Origin: Thermococci archaeon
GTDB lineage: Archaea > Methanobacteriota_B > Thermococci > Thermococcales > Thermococcaceae
Length of the DNA stretch: 20,866 nucleotides
Assembly (NCBI GenBank): GCA_003663535.1
Contig: QMUE01000001.1
Coordinates: 1-20,866, forward strand
Reading direction: 5' to 3'
Shown here: one piece after another, positions 7,073 through 13,694 of the stretch
Layout of the letters: every line of letters starts with the position of its first letter
Numbering within the stretch: the stretch's first letter is position 1
Notes under the pieces: model-generated
Database searches by the model: none
What the model was told of the DNA's origin: nothing
Seen by the model: only the letters and a program-made list of their open reading frames with translations
Translations under genes and position numbers: made by a program

Positions 7073-7759
7073 TTATTTTGCTTTCCATGCAATCCATATA
7101 AGCTCAATATCATTTTCAGCCATTATCTGATGGATGGAATTTGGTGGAACATAGATTGCAACACCTGGTTCAATATCAATCTCTTTTATTCCGATTATTG
7201 CCTTCCCTTTGCCCTTAAGTATTATAAAGAGTTGTGGCCAAGGGTCTTTTTCTCCTTCTCCATTGAGAATTTTACCCTCCTGTATATAATACCATGCGCT
7301 TCTAAGTCCATTCCAGTAAACTAATGGAATTGGATTGGCACCATGAGCCTCTCCAGCAAGAGCAGGTGTGAGTTTCCGAATCTTAATTCTGCTCGGCAGG
7401 AAGAAGAAAGTTAACATAGCTTTAATAACTTCCCAAAGCTCTTCCTCTTTCTCTTTATTACATATCTCAAACTCTATTGGACGGGTTTCATCTGCTCTAG
7501 ACCTGCCGGCAAGAGCATAGGCATCGGCAGTACCTTCAATAATTTTTCTAAAAGTCTCTCTGCTCATAAGGATTTTAAAATCGGGATTTACACAACCCTT
7601 AACAACTTTGGGGTTATCATTGAATATCACAGTCGCTGTTTCTCCACTATCGGTTAATTCTATACAAGCTCTTACCATCTCAGTATTTGGATTGAGCAAA
7701 GGCATGTAAAGAGAGACATCATTTAATAATTTTTGGAGTTCCTCAACAATGTCGGGCAT
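7073..7759 (-). CDS. SCP2-like domain fused to a cupin domain
   Basis: This 228-residue protein appears to have two domains. Residues about 1-125 resemble the SCP2 sterol-carrier/lipid-binding fold, with ATVIFNDNPKVVKGCVNPDFKILMSRETFRKIIEGTAD split across its centre. Residues about 140-228 form a cupin barrel (LFIILKGKGKAIIG, IEPGVAIYVPPNSIHQIM, IELIWIAW); the His in NSIHQ is a typical cupin metal ligand, although the first cupin motif lacks the full His-His-Glu set. It could bind a hydrophobic ligand and sense or modify it, but no reaction can be assigned. GGTGAT lies 5 nt before the ATG. It is divergent from the 327-residue gene, with 79 bp between the starts. Confidence 0.65.
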   Translation of the reverse strand: MPDIVEELQKLLNDVSLYMPLLNPNTEMVRACIELTDSGETATVIFNDNPKVVKGCVNPDFKILMSRETFRKIIEGTADAYALAGRSRADETRPIEFEICNKEKEEELWEVIKAMLTFFFLPSRIKIRKLTPALAGEAHGANPIPLVYWNGLRSAWYYIQEGKILNGEGEKDPWPQLFIILKGKGKAIIGIKEIDIEPGVAIYVPPNSIHQIMAENDIELIWIAWKAK

Positions 7760-7838
7760 GACATATCACCACCCATAGAATTTTAACGGACAAAAGTATT
7801 TAAGTATTTTACTCAGCATTAAATCCTTGGTGACATCT

Positions 7839-8822
7839 ATGGGCAAACTGATGGTCTATGTATGTGGAAATGGGGAAAGAGAGTACTGGGAGCATGCATA
7901 CAAAGCTGAAGAGCTAATACTCAAGCTTTCTGAGTCGCCCATAAGCATAGAAAACGCTCTGCGATTGGTAGATAAGAAATCCCTAGACTACCTCCTCCAG
8001 AAGGGCGTCTTAAAAGAAGAAAGTGGACAGATTAAGCTCAACTTCTGCTTTACACCATGGGAAGACGTTTTGAAACTTAGAGAGATCGGAGTTAAATATG
8101 GAGAAGCCTTAGCGGAATATTTAATTAAAAACTTCAAATGGATAGATGATGACCTGAAAAGATTAAACTGTTTGAGATACTCAAAGCTGGAATACCTCCG
8201 TTTTGCTGTTGTTGGTTGCTATGCCTTAGATTTGAAGTTCCTAACCATGCTGGAAAGTGAGTGGGGCGAAAGTAGGAAGTTCATTCCTTATGCTCGCGAA
8301 ATTAGGGATAAGTGGGAAGAGATTGCAAAGAACTTCTACTGGGGTTGTCACTCGGCAAAGTTTGGAAATTATATGTTCTACTCCTTTGGCAATCACACAG
8401 GTTCAAGAAATGTGTTTCCTGATTTAGTCTGGTCTGGAAGGGTAACAGAAGAAGAGGCAGAGATTTTGGGCAAAGCGCTTGAAGAACTCCACAAAAGTGG
8501 AAAAACAAGGGGAATTTTAGAAAGATATGAATATGTTGGAGTTCCATTCTTCGATAAACATGACATGGAGATAGCATGGCAAGTTGCTGACAGAGTTGTA
8601 AGGGACGTGGAAAAACTCGTAACTGAAGAAAAATGGGAAATGCTAAAAGAAGATTTAGGCAAATTAAAAGCAAGTCAGTGGTGCACTTTTGAAGAACTCT
8701 TCATTGAAGCCTGGCACTGGATTTTTGGGTGGGTAAACAACGTTTTAATTAGGAAGGGCTACTTTGCAGAGCCAGAGGAAAGCGAAGATGGAGGGAAGTA
8801 CATTAAGTGGGTGTCCCTTTAG
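7839..8822 (+). CDS. Conserved-looking protein of unknown function (327 aa)
   Basis: I do not recognise this gene. It encodes a soluble, Trp/Tyr-rich protein with no signal peptide or membrane segment. Residues about 15-65 (KAEELILKLSESPISIENAL to LLQKGVLKEESGQIKLNF, in two parts) could form a winged-helix-like region. The middle and C-terminal parts are helical with many aromatic residues, including WGCHSAKFGNYMFYSFGNHT near residue 170 and EAWHWIFGWVNNVL near residue 300. I chose the ATG at 7839 because GGTGA ends 5 nt before it; an in-frame TTG at 7827 would absorb that site. An AT-rich GTATTTAAGTATTTT near 7796-7810 is a fitting TATA box. The stop overlaps the end of a decayed opposite-strand frame. 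Confidence 0.6.
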   Translation: MGKLMVYVCGNGEREYWEHAYKAEELILKLSESPISIENALRLVDKKSLDYLLQKGVLKEESGQIKLNFCFTPWEDVLKLREIGVKYGEALAEYLIKNFKWIDDDLKRLNCLRYSKLEYLRFAVVGCYALDLKFLTMLESEWGESRKFIPYAREIRDKWEEIAKNFYWGCHSAKFGNYMFYSFGNHTGSRNVFPDLVWSGRVTEEEAEILGKALEELHKSGKTRGILERYEYVGVPFFDKHDMEIAWQVADRVVRDVEKLVTEEKWEMLKEDLGKLKASQWCTFEELFIEAWHWIFGWVNNVLIRKGYFAEPEESEDGGKYIKWVSL

Positions 8823-9046
8823 TGCATAAGGGTTACGACCTCCACAATCCTCTTTGCCAAATAATCAACCAGCATTTGAGTTTTTTAGTCATTTACAGTT
8901 TCCCCTTCTTCTCGATATCCCGGCGCAATAACGGCGCCAGCAATAATCGCTTGAGCATCCAAGATTAGTGAAGATGTTAAACTCAGCTGTGATACTTCTG
9001 GTAATTTTTTCGCTGCGGTCAATCTTGTTCCGGAGATTTTTGACAT
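8819..9046 (-). pseudogene. Degraded flavodoxin/FMN-reductase-like C-terminus
   Basis: The 223 bp between the 327-residue gene and the ATPase hold one minus-strand frame interrupted by a single stop (TAA at 8885-8887). The first part has 53 codons from an ATG at 9046 and includes LILDAQAIIAGAVIAPGYRE. After the stop, the same frame reads KTQMLVDYLAKRIVEVVTLM and ends at 8819. A hydrophobic strand with AGAVIAP followed by a terminal YLAKRIVEVV helix is what the end of an NADPH-dependent FMN reductase or iron-sulfur flavoprotein looks like, so I read it as the eroded tail of such a gene. The ATG overlaps the ATPase stop as TGATG, so the 53-codon piece could still be translated by coupling. The family assignment is inference. 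Confidence 0.45.
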
Positions 9047-10266
9047 CAGAGGAAGGGATAATCCAGAACACTCCTGTAATCTATTCCGTGGAGAAATCTC
9101 GGCACGTCGCTTCCCTTCAGAACTACCACATCTTTTGGGTACCGCCTCCCTGATGACCCAGATTTTACCTCGACCCTCATATCGGGCACTACGGCATCTA
9201 TTTCGTATCTATCGCTTCTGAAATAGTACACCCTCCTGAACTTCCTGTAAAGATGCTCTTGGACAGCCCACTCATAGAGAACAGAGTCTTCCAGTTTAAC
9301 ATGGGCCCACTCTGCAAATGCACGGGCCATAAGAGGGTCTCTGATTGCGAATTTTCTATTTTTCTTTGGAACCTCTTTTCTTCCTCGCTCTGAAAAGGGT
9401 ATCTTCAAAACGGTTCTGAGCTCTGAGAGAACTTCAATGTAATCCCTTGCTGTTTCTCTGTTTATACCAACCTCTTCTCCAATTTCTCTGTAGGAGAGTG
9501 GACTTGGAGCCCTACTTATAATTGTCCCGAGGATTTCCCTTGCTATCTCCGGGTTCTTCTCCTTTTCGAGACTCCTCAAATCTGCTTTGATGGCACCAAT
9601 GATGTCAGCTTTTCTTATCTTCCTGTTGAGGTATGCAACGTATCCTCCTGTTATCAGGTAGCGTCGGAAAGTTTCCTCGCCCAGTTCACTGAAGTAATCT
9701 TCAGTTTTGTTTAGCAAGGCGTAGTATTCTCTAAAACCAAGGGGCATTACTTCAATTACCTTCCCACTCCCCATTCTGCCGACAAAGTTTGAGGTGGCCC
9801 TATCTAGGTTCACAGAGACAGAACCCATTATTGTGATCACATCATTTTTGAACTTTCTCCTGTTTATCAGATCTATTATTGCCTTCCACCAGCTCCTAAC
9901 AGACGTTACCTCGTCGAGAAAAATCAGCGAGCTTTTTATATTCTTGGTCTCTCTAAGGCGGAGGTACTCTTCAAGAACCTCTCTGAGATCATGGTAGATG
10001 TCTAAAATCGTGCAGTCGTAGTAAAAAACTTCGTAGGGGTTGCTCCCTTCTTTCAACCTCTCACGTAGAAGCCTCTCTATTAGAAGCTTCACACCAAGAG
10101 TTTTTCCGACCCTTCTCGGCCCGATTACAAAGTTCACGGAGAACGGAGTGAGGGACAGCTCTTTGATCCATTTTGGGATGTATTTGTGCTCCAGCTCTTC
10201 CCATTCTTCTATTTCAGGGTCTTCCTCGTGAACCCACCATGAATTGTATTCAACGATGTCCGGCAT
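9046..10266 (-). CDS. AAA_14/DUF4143-type ATPase
   Basis: This 406-residue ATPase has a P-loop GPRRVGKTLGVKLLIERLL (Walker A at about residues 49-56), a Walker B SLIFLDEV, the sensor-like ITIMGSVS and the PLGFREYYALL segment characteristic of AAA_14 proteins. A DNA-binding-like helix-turn-helix follows (SYREIGEEVGINRETARDYI). The C-terminal DUF4143 part contains RYEIDAVVPDMRVEVKSG, whose Asp and Glu-x-Lys resemble a PD-(D/E)xK nuclease core. Such ATPases are abundant and rapidly gained or lost in hyperthermophilic archaea; their role is uncertain. I start at the ATG at 10266 (GGTG 6 nt upstream); a GTG lies three codons earlier. A duplicated TATA element lies upstream and a decayed frame begins at its stop. 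Confidence 0.8.
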   Translation of the reverse strand: MPDIVEYNSWWVHEEDPEIEEWEELEHKYIPKWIKELSLTPFSVNFVIGPRRVGKTLGVKLLIERLLRERLKEGSNPYEVFYYDCTILDIYHDLREVLEEYLRLRETKNIKSSLIFLDEVTSVRSWWKAIIDLINRRKFKNDVITIMGSVSVNLDRATSNFVGRMGSGKVIEVMPLGFREYYALLNKTEDYFSELGEETFRRYLITGGYVAYLNRKIRKADIIGAIKADLRSLEKEKNPEIAREILGTIISRAPSPLSYREIGEEVGINRETARDYIEVLSELRTVLKIPFSERGRKEVPKKNRKFAIRDPLMARAFAEWAHVKLEDSVLYEWAVQEHLYRKFRRVYYFRSDRYEIDAVVPDMRVEVKSGSSGRRYPKDVVVLKGSDVPRFLHGIDYRSVLDYPFL

Positions 10267-10294
10267 CTCTCCCACCTTTGTTAGTTAATAGTTC

Positions 10295-10350
10295 GCAAGC
10301 CTTTATAAACTCTTGCATAATTATATCCAGCAAGCCTTTATAAACTGTTG
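10295..10350 (-). repeat. Duplicated 21-bp element carrying a TATA box
   Basis: Two copies of a 21-bp unit lie at 10295-10315 and 10330-10350, differing at one base. Both contain GCAAGCCTTTATAAACT on the plus strand, so each has the palindromic TATA box TTTATAAA. The near copy centres about 40 bp from the ATPase ATG, right for its promoter with a ~15-nt leader. The far copy is displaced by 35 bp and would start transcription upstream. The duplication may give tandem start sites or a repeated regulator site. Confidence 0.65.
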
Positions 10351-10406
10351 TCTGTTGTTATCAGTCTCATGTCTCCCGTTGAGCGGTATCATGAGGTGTT
10401 TTTAAT

Positions 10407-10538
10407 CTAAGCCTTTTGAGTAGAAAATTGAAGGGGTACTTCATTAACATCAAAGAGCCAATAGTACATGACCCCGTCCGTTGGTGATAAGTTAAAGTGG
10501 GCTTCATCTTTGATTTTCCACAGCATTGGTGCCACCAT
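10407..10538 (-). CDS. Orphan 43-codon reading frame or gene relic
   Basis: Just downstream of the beta-propeller gene and in the same frame, the minus strand encodes 43 residues, including MVAPMLWKIKDEAHFNLSPT and GVMYYWLFDVNEVPLQF, before a TAG at 10407. The composition (aromatic-rich, balanced charges) looks like real protein rather than a chance frame, though I recognise no family. An internal ATG at 10526 has GGTGG 5 nt upstream and could be the true start, giving 39 residues. It may be a small gene, or the leftover end of a longer gene whose 5' part was replaced by the propeller gene. Confidence 0.35.
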   Translation of the reverse strand: MVAPMLWKIKDEAHFNLSPTDGVMYYWLFDVNEVPLQFSTQKA

Positions 10539-10547
10539 AGGAAGTTC

Positions 10548-11957
10548 TTATGACAAAACTGTGAGCTCTTCTATCTCGACTATACTGTTTCTGTTTAAAT
10601 CTCTCCATCTGAGCAGTGTAAGTTTTCTGGGCTTTCTTTCCTTATAGTAAAGCAGACAAGCCCTGGTTCCGTATCTATGCGTTCCTACTATGGACACTCT
10701 TCCATTTTCGGGCTGAATTAGGCAGTAATCTTCTTTCTTCCAAGTGCTTTTATAAATAATCCCGTTAAATTCCATGGTATCTCTTGTAAAGCTCGCATTA
10801 ACAAACTTAGCTGCAGCTTTTCCAAGAACAATCTGGAGATTAGGTGTTTCATTGGAGAACACTTCCCTTGCTATGCTCTCATCGATGAAAGTTGCAGTTA
10901 TGAATGGTTTAAACGTGAAGAAATGAACTCCCTGAGAGTCTGCAACTACAGCATTTAGCCCAGAAACTGCAACATGGCTGGCGTTAGTGGCATAACCCCC
11001 CAGAATTCCATCTTTTGAAATGAAGTACACCTTGCTAGGAGTTATGGCAATAGCTAGCGAGTCTGATGCCTCAAGGGACGTAATGTTTCCCTCAAGCTCA
11101 AGCCTCCAGAGGAGTGTGCCGTTTATGGAGTAAACTTCCATTCTATTATCAACTCCAACAAGTACGTTCTTTCCAAGAAACTTTACTTTTCCATATGCTG
11201 GGGAGAGGTGTGTATCATATAGGCACTCGTGTAATTTTCCGTTCTTAAATTCAATGTCCCTCCTCCATAGCACTTCTGTATTTTCCATTAGAAGTAAGGA
11301 GCCATTCATCAGCAGGGCTGCAAGAAAATCCCCATGAACATCAAAACTCTTCGGATAGTTGCATAGTGGAAAATTCAATATGGTTCCTTGCCCATCCGCA
11401 AACTTTTGAATATTGCTAACACCTTTAACGTAGGTTGAGTCGTCCTGTATTAGCACCTCACTAGGATATACTGAGAGATTAGTTGATAAGAGTACTCCAT
11501 CTCTCCCAAGGAGATAGAGTTTTGAATAACCCATAGGTTCAAGGTCAACAACCGCCATGCGATCTTTTCCTTTAGTGACTAGCCACCATGCAAAATTCTT
11601 CACTTTAATTGTGTAGTTTTTCGAGGAGAACTCTTCCAGATTTATCCAAACAACGCGAAGAATCCTCAATCGAATACCATTAATAATCTCAGTGGAGTTT
11701 GTATCTTCAATTGTCACAAGATTCCCATCAATAACTCCAGCCCATAATGGAATGCCTCTCTTCAATATTAAGTTTCCAAAGTTGTCAAATAGGTAGAGGG
11801 TATCATTAGAAGTTACTAATACAAAATTATTGGAAACGTCAATACTTTTTGCCTGGAAGTTTAAATTCCACAGAGGACTTGTTAAAGCTAACGTTTCAGA
11901 TAATAGAAAAATAGAGATTAAGACTAAAAGGGAAGCGAGCCTAGAGTTATTCTTCAT
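10548..11957 (-). CDS. Secreted beta-propeller (PQQ/WD-like repeat) protein
   Basis: This 469-residue protein begins with a signal peptide (NSRLASLLVLISIFLLSETL, residues 4-23) and should be exported. The next ~330 residues are a series of beta-strand blades in which a hydrophobic strand is followed by a short turn and a polar strand, for example DTLYLFDNFGNLILKRG, MEVYSINGTLLWRLELEG and VYFISKDGILGG, the pattern of PQQ-like or quinoprotein-type propellers. The last ~100 residues form a different domain with two Cys residues (DYCLIQPENG and TRACLLYYKE). There is no obvious catalytic motif. GAGGTGA lies 7 nt before the ATG. The promoter is probably the AATTTTTAAATATT stretch near 12028-12040, giving a leader of about 45 nt. 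Confidence 0.7.
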   Translation of the reverse strand: MKNNSRLASLLVLISIFLLSETLALTSPLWNLNFQAKSIDVSNNFVLVTSNDTLYLFDNFGNLILKRGIPLWAGVIDGNLVTIEDTNSTEIINGIRLRILRVVWINLEEFSSKNYTIKVKNFAWWLVTKGKDRMAVVDLEPMGYSKLYLLGRDGVLLSTNLSVYPSEVLIQDDSTYVKGVSNIQKFADGQGTILNFPLCNYPKSFDVHGDFLAALLMNGSLLLMENTEVLWRRDIEFKNGKLHECLYDTHLSPAYGKVKFLGKNVLVGVDNRMEVYSINGTLLWRLELEGNITSLEASDSLAIAITPSKVYFISKDGILGGYATNASHVAVSGLNAVVADSQGVHFFTFKPFITATFIDESIAREVFSNETPNLQIVLGKAAAKFVNASFTRDTMEFNGIIYKSTWKKEDYCLIQPENGRVSIVGTHRYGTRACLLYYKERKPRKLTLLRWRDLNRNSIVEIEELTVLS

Positions 11958-12326
11958 AATGTTTCACCTCATCTCGTTATTAAGCTTGCTGTTCTGGTCA
12001 CATCATTCAAAAAATAAACTCCAAGGAATATTTAAAAATTACGAAAAAGAATCTGTATCTCTTAATAATGCAATATGGCTAAAACTTTAGGATTAACATT
12101 TACTGTTGTTCTTATTTATGCCACACCTTCTTGAGTTAGAGACCAAATCTTAATTTCAACATTGTCCAAAATAATAACTTGGATTGGAAGTATCTGGCTG
12201 ATATGCAGAAGCTTTTTTCCTCCATACTCCAATTTTAAAATACACAAAATTAAAAACTTTGAAGAGCTATCAAAAATAAACACTGACAGTATTCTAATTA
12301 TTCTGGACAACTTCTCACTATGCAAG
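11958..12326. other. AT-rich intergenic region without a convincing gene
   Basis: This 369-bp region holds the leader and probable promoter of the propeller gene on its left. On its right it contains a 69-codon minus-strand frame (12116-12325) and an overlapping plus-strand frame (12162-12353). Both are rich in Ile, Leu and Ser, lack a ribosome-binding site and match nothing I know, so they are more likely eroded or non-coding DNA. No repeat or RNA gene is visible. Confidence 0.4.
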
Positions 12327-13049
12327 TTAGGTCTCTGGAGATTTACTCTTTAGATTTCCAACGATCAAGTCCTTATCCTTAAACTCAACCTCAAATCCGT
12401 TCTTTTCAAGAACATAACGCAGAATCCACGGCGACCAGATGTAAAATTTGTCCCTTGAAAAGATCCCTTTCTCAAAATCGATGAGCAATCTCTCAAGGTA
12501 TCCCTCGTAAACATTCACGTCTATGTTTATCCTTACCAACCCTTCAGCTTCAAGCCCCGGCTGGTTGAAACCCCTTATGAGCGTCCAGAGGAAGTCGCTT
12601 TCTTGAATCACAATCCAGCCTTGAGGCTTCAGAACTCGCTTAACCTCCTGCAAAATCTTATCAAAATCCCAGATGCTGAAGTGAGCTAAAGGATAGCCAA
12701 GCAGAGCAACAAGATCAAAAGCGTTTTCTTTGAAATCCAGATTTTTAGCGTTCATAACATAGAATTCTGCCTTTGAACTTCGCTTTTTGGCTAACTCTTT
12801 AGCCCGCTCTATGGCTTTTTCCTGAATGTCTATGCCCACAACGTCAAAACCCAGCTCTTCTAAAACAAAACTGCTTAGTCCAGCATTGCAACCGATGTCC
12901 AAAGCTCTGCCATTTTTAATAGGTAAATGTCTTGATAGAATCTCCCTTAACTCCACAAATCTTTCTCTACCTCTTTTGCTTTCTATATCATATTTATCTT
13001 GGGTCTTTTCATAGAAGGGCGCATCGGTGTATCCAAGGTTTTTAAACAA
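12327..13049 (-). CDS. SAM-dependent methyltransferase, full-length paralogue
   Basis: This 240-residue methyltransferase has motif I ALDIGCNAGLSSFVLEE (about residues 49-65), VVGIDIQEKAIERA, YVMNAKNLDFKENAFDLV and VKRVLKPQGWIVIQESDF, then a C-terminal region absent from its paralogue at 6530-7003 (from WTLIRGFNQPGLEAEG to the end). Its substrate is unknown. The start is a TTG at 13049: GGTGAG lies 5 nt upstream and the first residues MFKNLG line up with the ATG-started MFKHLG of the paralogue. The gene follows the iron-sulfur flavoprotein-like gene by 6 bp on the same strand, so the two are probably co-transcribed. Confidence 0.8.
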   Translation of the reverse strand: MFKNLGYTDAPFYEKTQDKYDIESKRGRERFVELREILSRHLPIKNGRALDIGCNAGLSSFVLEELGFDVVGIDIQEKAIERAKELAKKRSSKAEFYVMNAKNLDFKENAFDLVALLGYPLAHFSIWDFDKILQEVKRVLKPQGWIVIQESDFLWTLIRGFNQPGLEAEGLVRINIDVNVYEGYLERLLIDFEKGIFSRDKFYIWSPWILRYVLEKNGFEVEFKDKDLIVGNLKSKSPET

Positions 13050-13055
13050 CCCATC

Positions 13056-13622
13056 TCACCCCATCTTTTGGATTATTCTCTCCACAAATCTGCTTATCTG
13101 GGCTCCGATTTCGTCTTCCTCAATTAGATCTCCCTTAACTGAGCTTTTCATATATTCATTTGAAGATACCAAGATTGCTTCGGGCCAGTACTCTGATGCT
13201 GTAGTTCCATAGAGCACCTCGTGGAGCGCCATATCTCCCCCAGAGGAGAGATTTCCTACGACGATGAAGTTTAGCTTTCTTGCAAAGTTGTTCCACTCAT
13301 CGTAGCTCTTAAACACTGCTTGGCCCCTTTCGCAGAAAGTCCTGTAAAGGCCCGATGCATGTCCTCCATAAGTTGGCACTGCAAAGATTAGAACATCGGC
13401 TTTCATGGCCTTTTCGTAGAATAAAGGAATATCGTCTTTGATTGGACACTCTTCTGAGAAGCATTCATAGTTGCAGTGGCTGCATGGCGTGAGCTGAAAG
13501 TCATAAGCTTCTAACAATTCGGTATCAAACTCTCGCTTTTTAAGGTTATTAAGGCAATATCGCAAAAGTTTTGCACAGTTTCCATTTTTCCTTGCACTGA
13601 ATGCTATTCCCAAAGCTTTCAT
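13056..13622 (-). CDS. Iron-sulfur flavoprotein-like NAD(P)H-dependent flavin reductase
   Basis: This 188-residue protein has the flavodoxin-like fold of NADPH-dependent FMN reductases: MKALGIAFSARKNGNCAKLL at the start (FMN phosphate loop), ADVLIFAVPTYGGHASG in the middle and FIVVGNLSSGGDMA for the flavin ring region. The Cys motif PCSHCNYECFSEEC (Cys at about 47, 50, 54 and 59) resembles the compact 4Fe-4S motif of archaeal iron-sulfur flavoproteins, with C-x2-C-x3-C-x4-C spacing. It would move electrons between NAD(P)H or ferredoxin, FMN and the cluster. I start at the ATG at 13622 because the preceding 62 codons of the open frame run through the promoter and into the divergent tldD gene. 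It is followed closely by a methyltransferase gene. Confidence 0.75.
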   Translation of the reverse strand: MKALGIAFSARKNGNCAKLLRYCLNNLKKREFDTELLEAYDFQLTPCSHCNYECFSEECPIKDDIPLFYEKAMKADVLIFAVPTYGGHASGLYRTFCERGQAVFKSYDEWNNFARKLNFIVVGNLSSGGDMALHEVLYGTTASEYWPEAILVSSNEYMKSSVKGDLIEEDEIGAQISRFVERIIQKMG

Positions 13623-13652
13623 CCTATCCCTTAGAGTTACAACGCAAAAGAG

Positions 13653-13660
13653 TTTTAAAA
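13653..13660. promoter_or_regulatory. Shared palindromic TATA box between flavoprotein gene and tldD
   Basis: TTTTAAAA lies in the 72 bp between the divergent starts. Its centre is about 34 bp from the flavoprotein ATG at 13622 and about 38 bp from the TTG of tldD at 13695, so it could serve both genes with leaders of about 10-13 nt. A second TATA-like TATAAATTAA at 13675-13684 lies too near tldD to drive it. Confidence 0.45.
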
Positions 13661-13694
13661 GATTATCTGTGATGTATAAATTAAGGTGATACTG

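Larger units (their letters stand above)
10276..10547. other. Intergenic region between propeller gene and ATPase
   Basis: This 272-bp region holds the orphan 43-codon frame on its right and the duplicated TATA element on its left. Between them (10351-10406) I see no further gene. A CTCAT/ATGAG inverted pair occurs around 10367-10393 but is too short and widely spaced to call a hairpin. Confidence 0.5.

Noticed and set aside
6905..7324. 139-codon plus-strand open frame
   Set aside because: It is antisense to the short methyltransferase start and the SCP2-cupin gene, both of which have clear motifs; the protein is low-complexity and Phe/Leu-rich.
8921..8945. GC-rich GGCGC/GCGCC inverted repeat as a possible terminator or integration site
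   Set aside because: It falls inside the coding-like relic at 8819-9046, is not followed by a T-run, and has no matching copy elsewhere in the window.
12116..12353. Overlapping 60-70 codon frames on both strands in the AT-rich gap
   Set aside because: Neither has a ribosome-binding site or family-like pattern; AT-rich DNA readily gives such Ile/Leu-rich frames. A decayed gene cannot be excluded.
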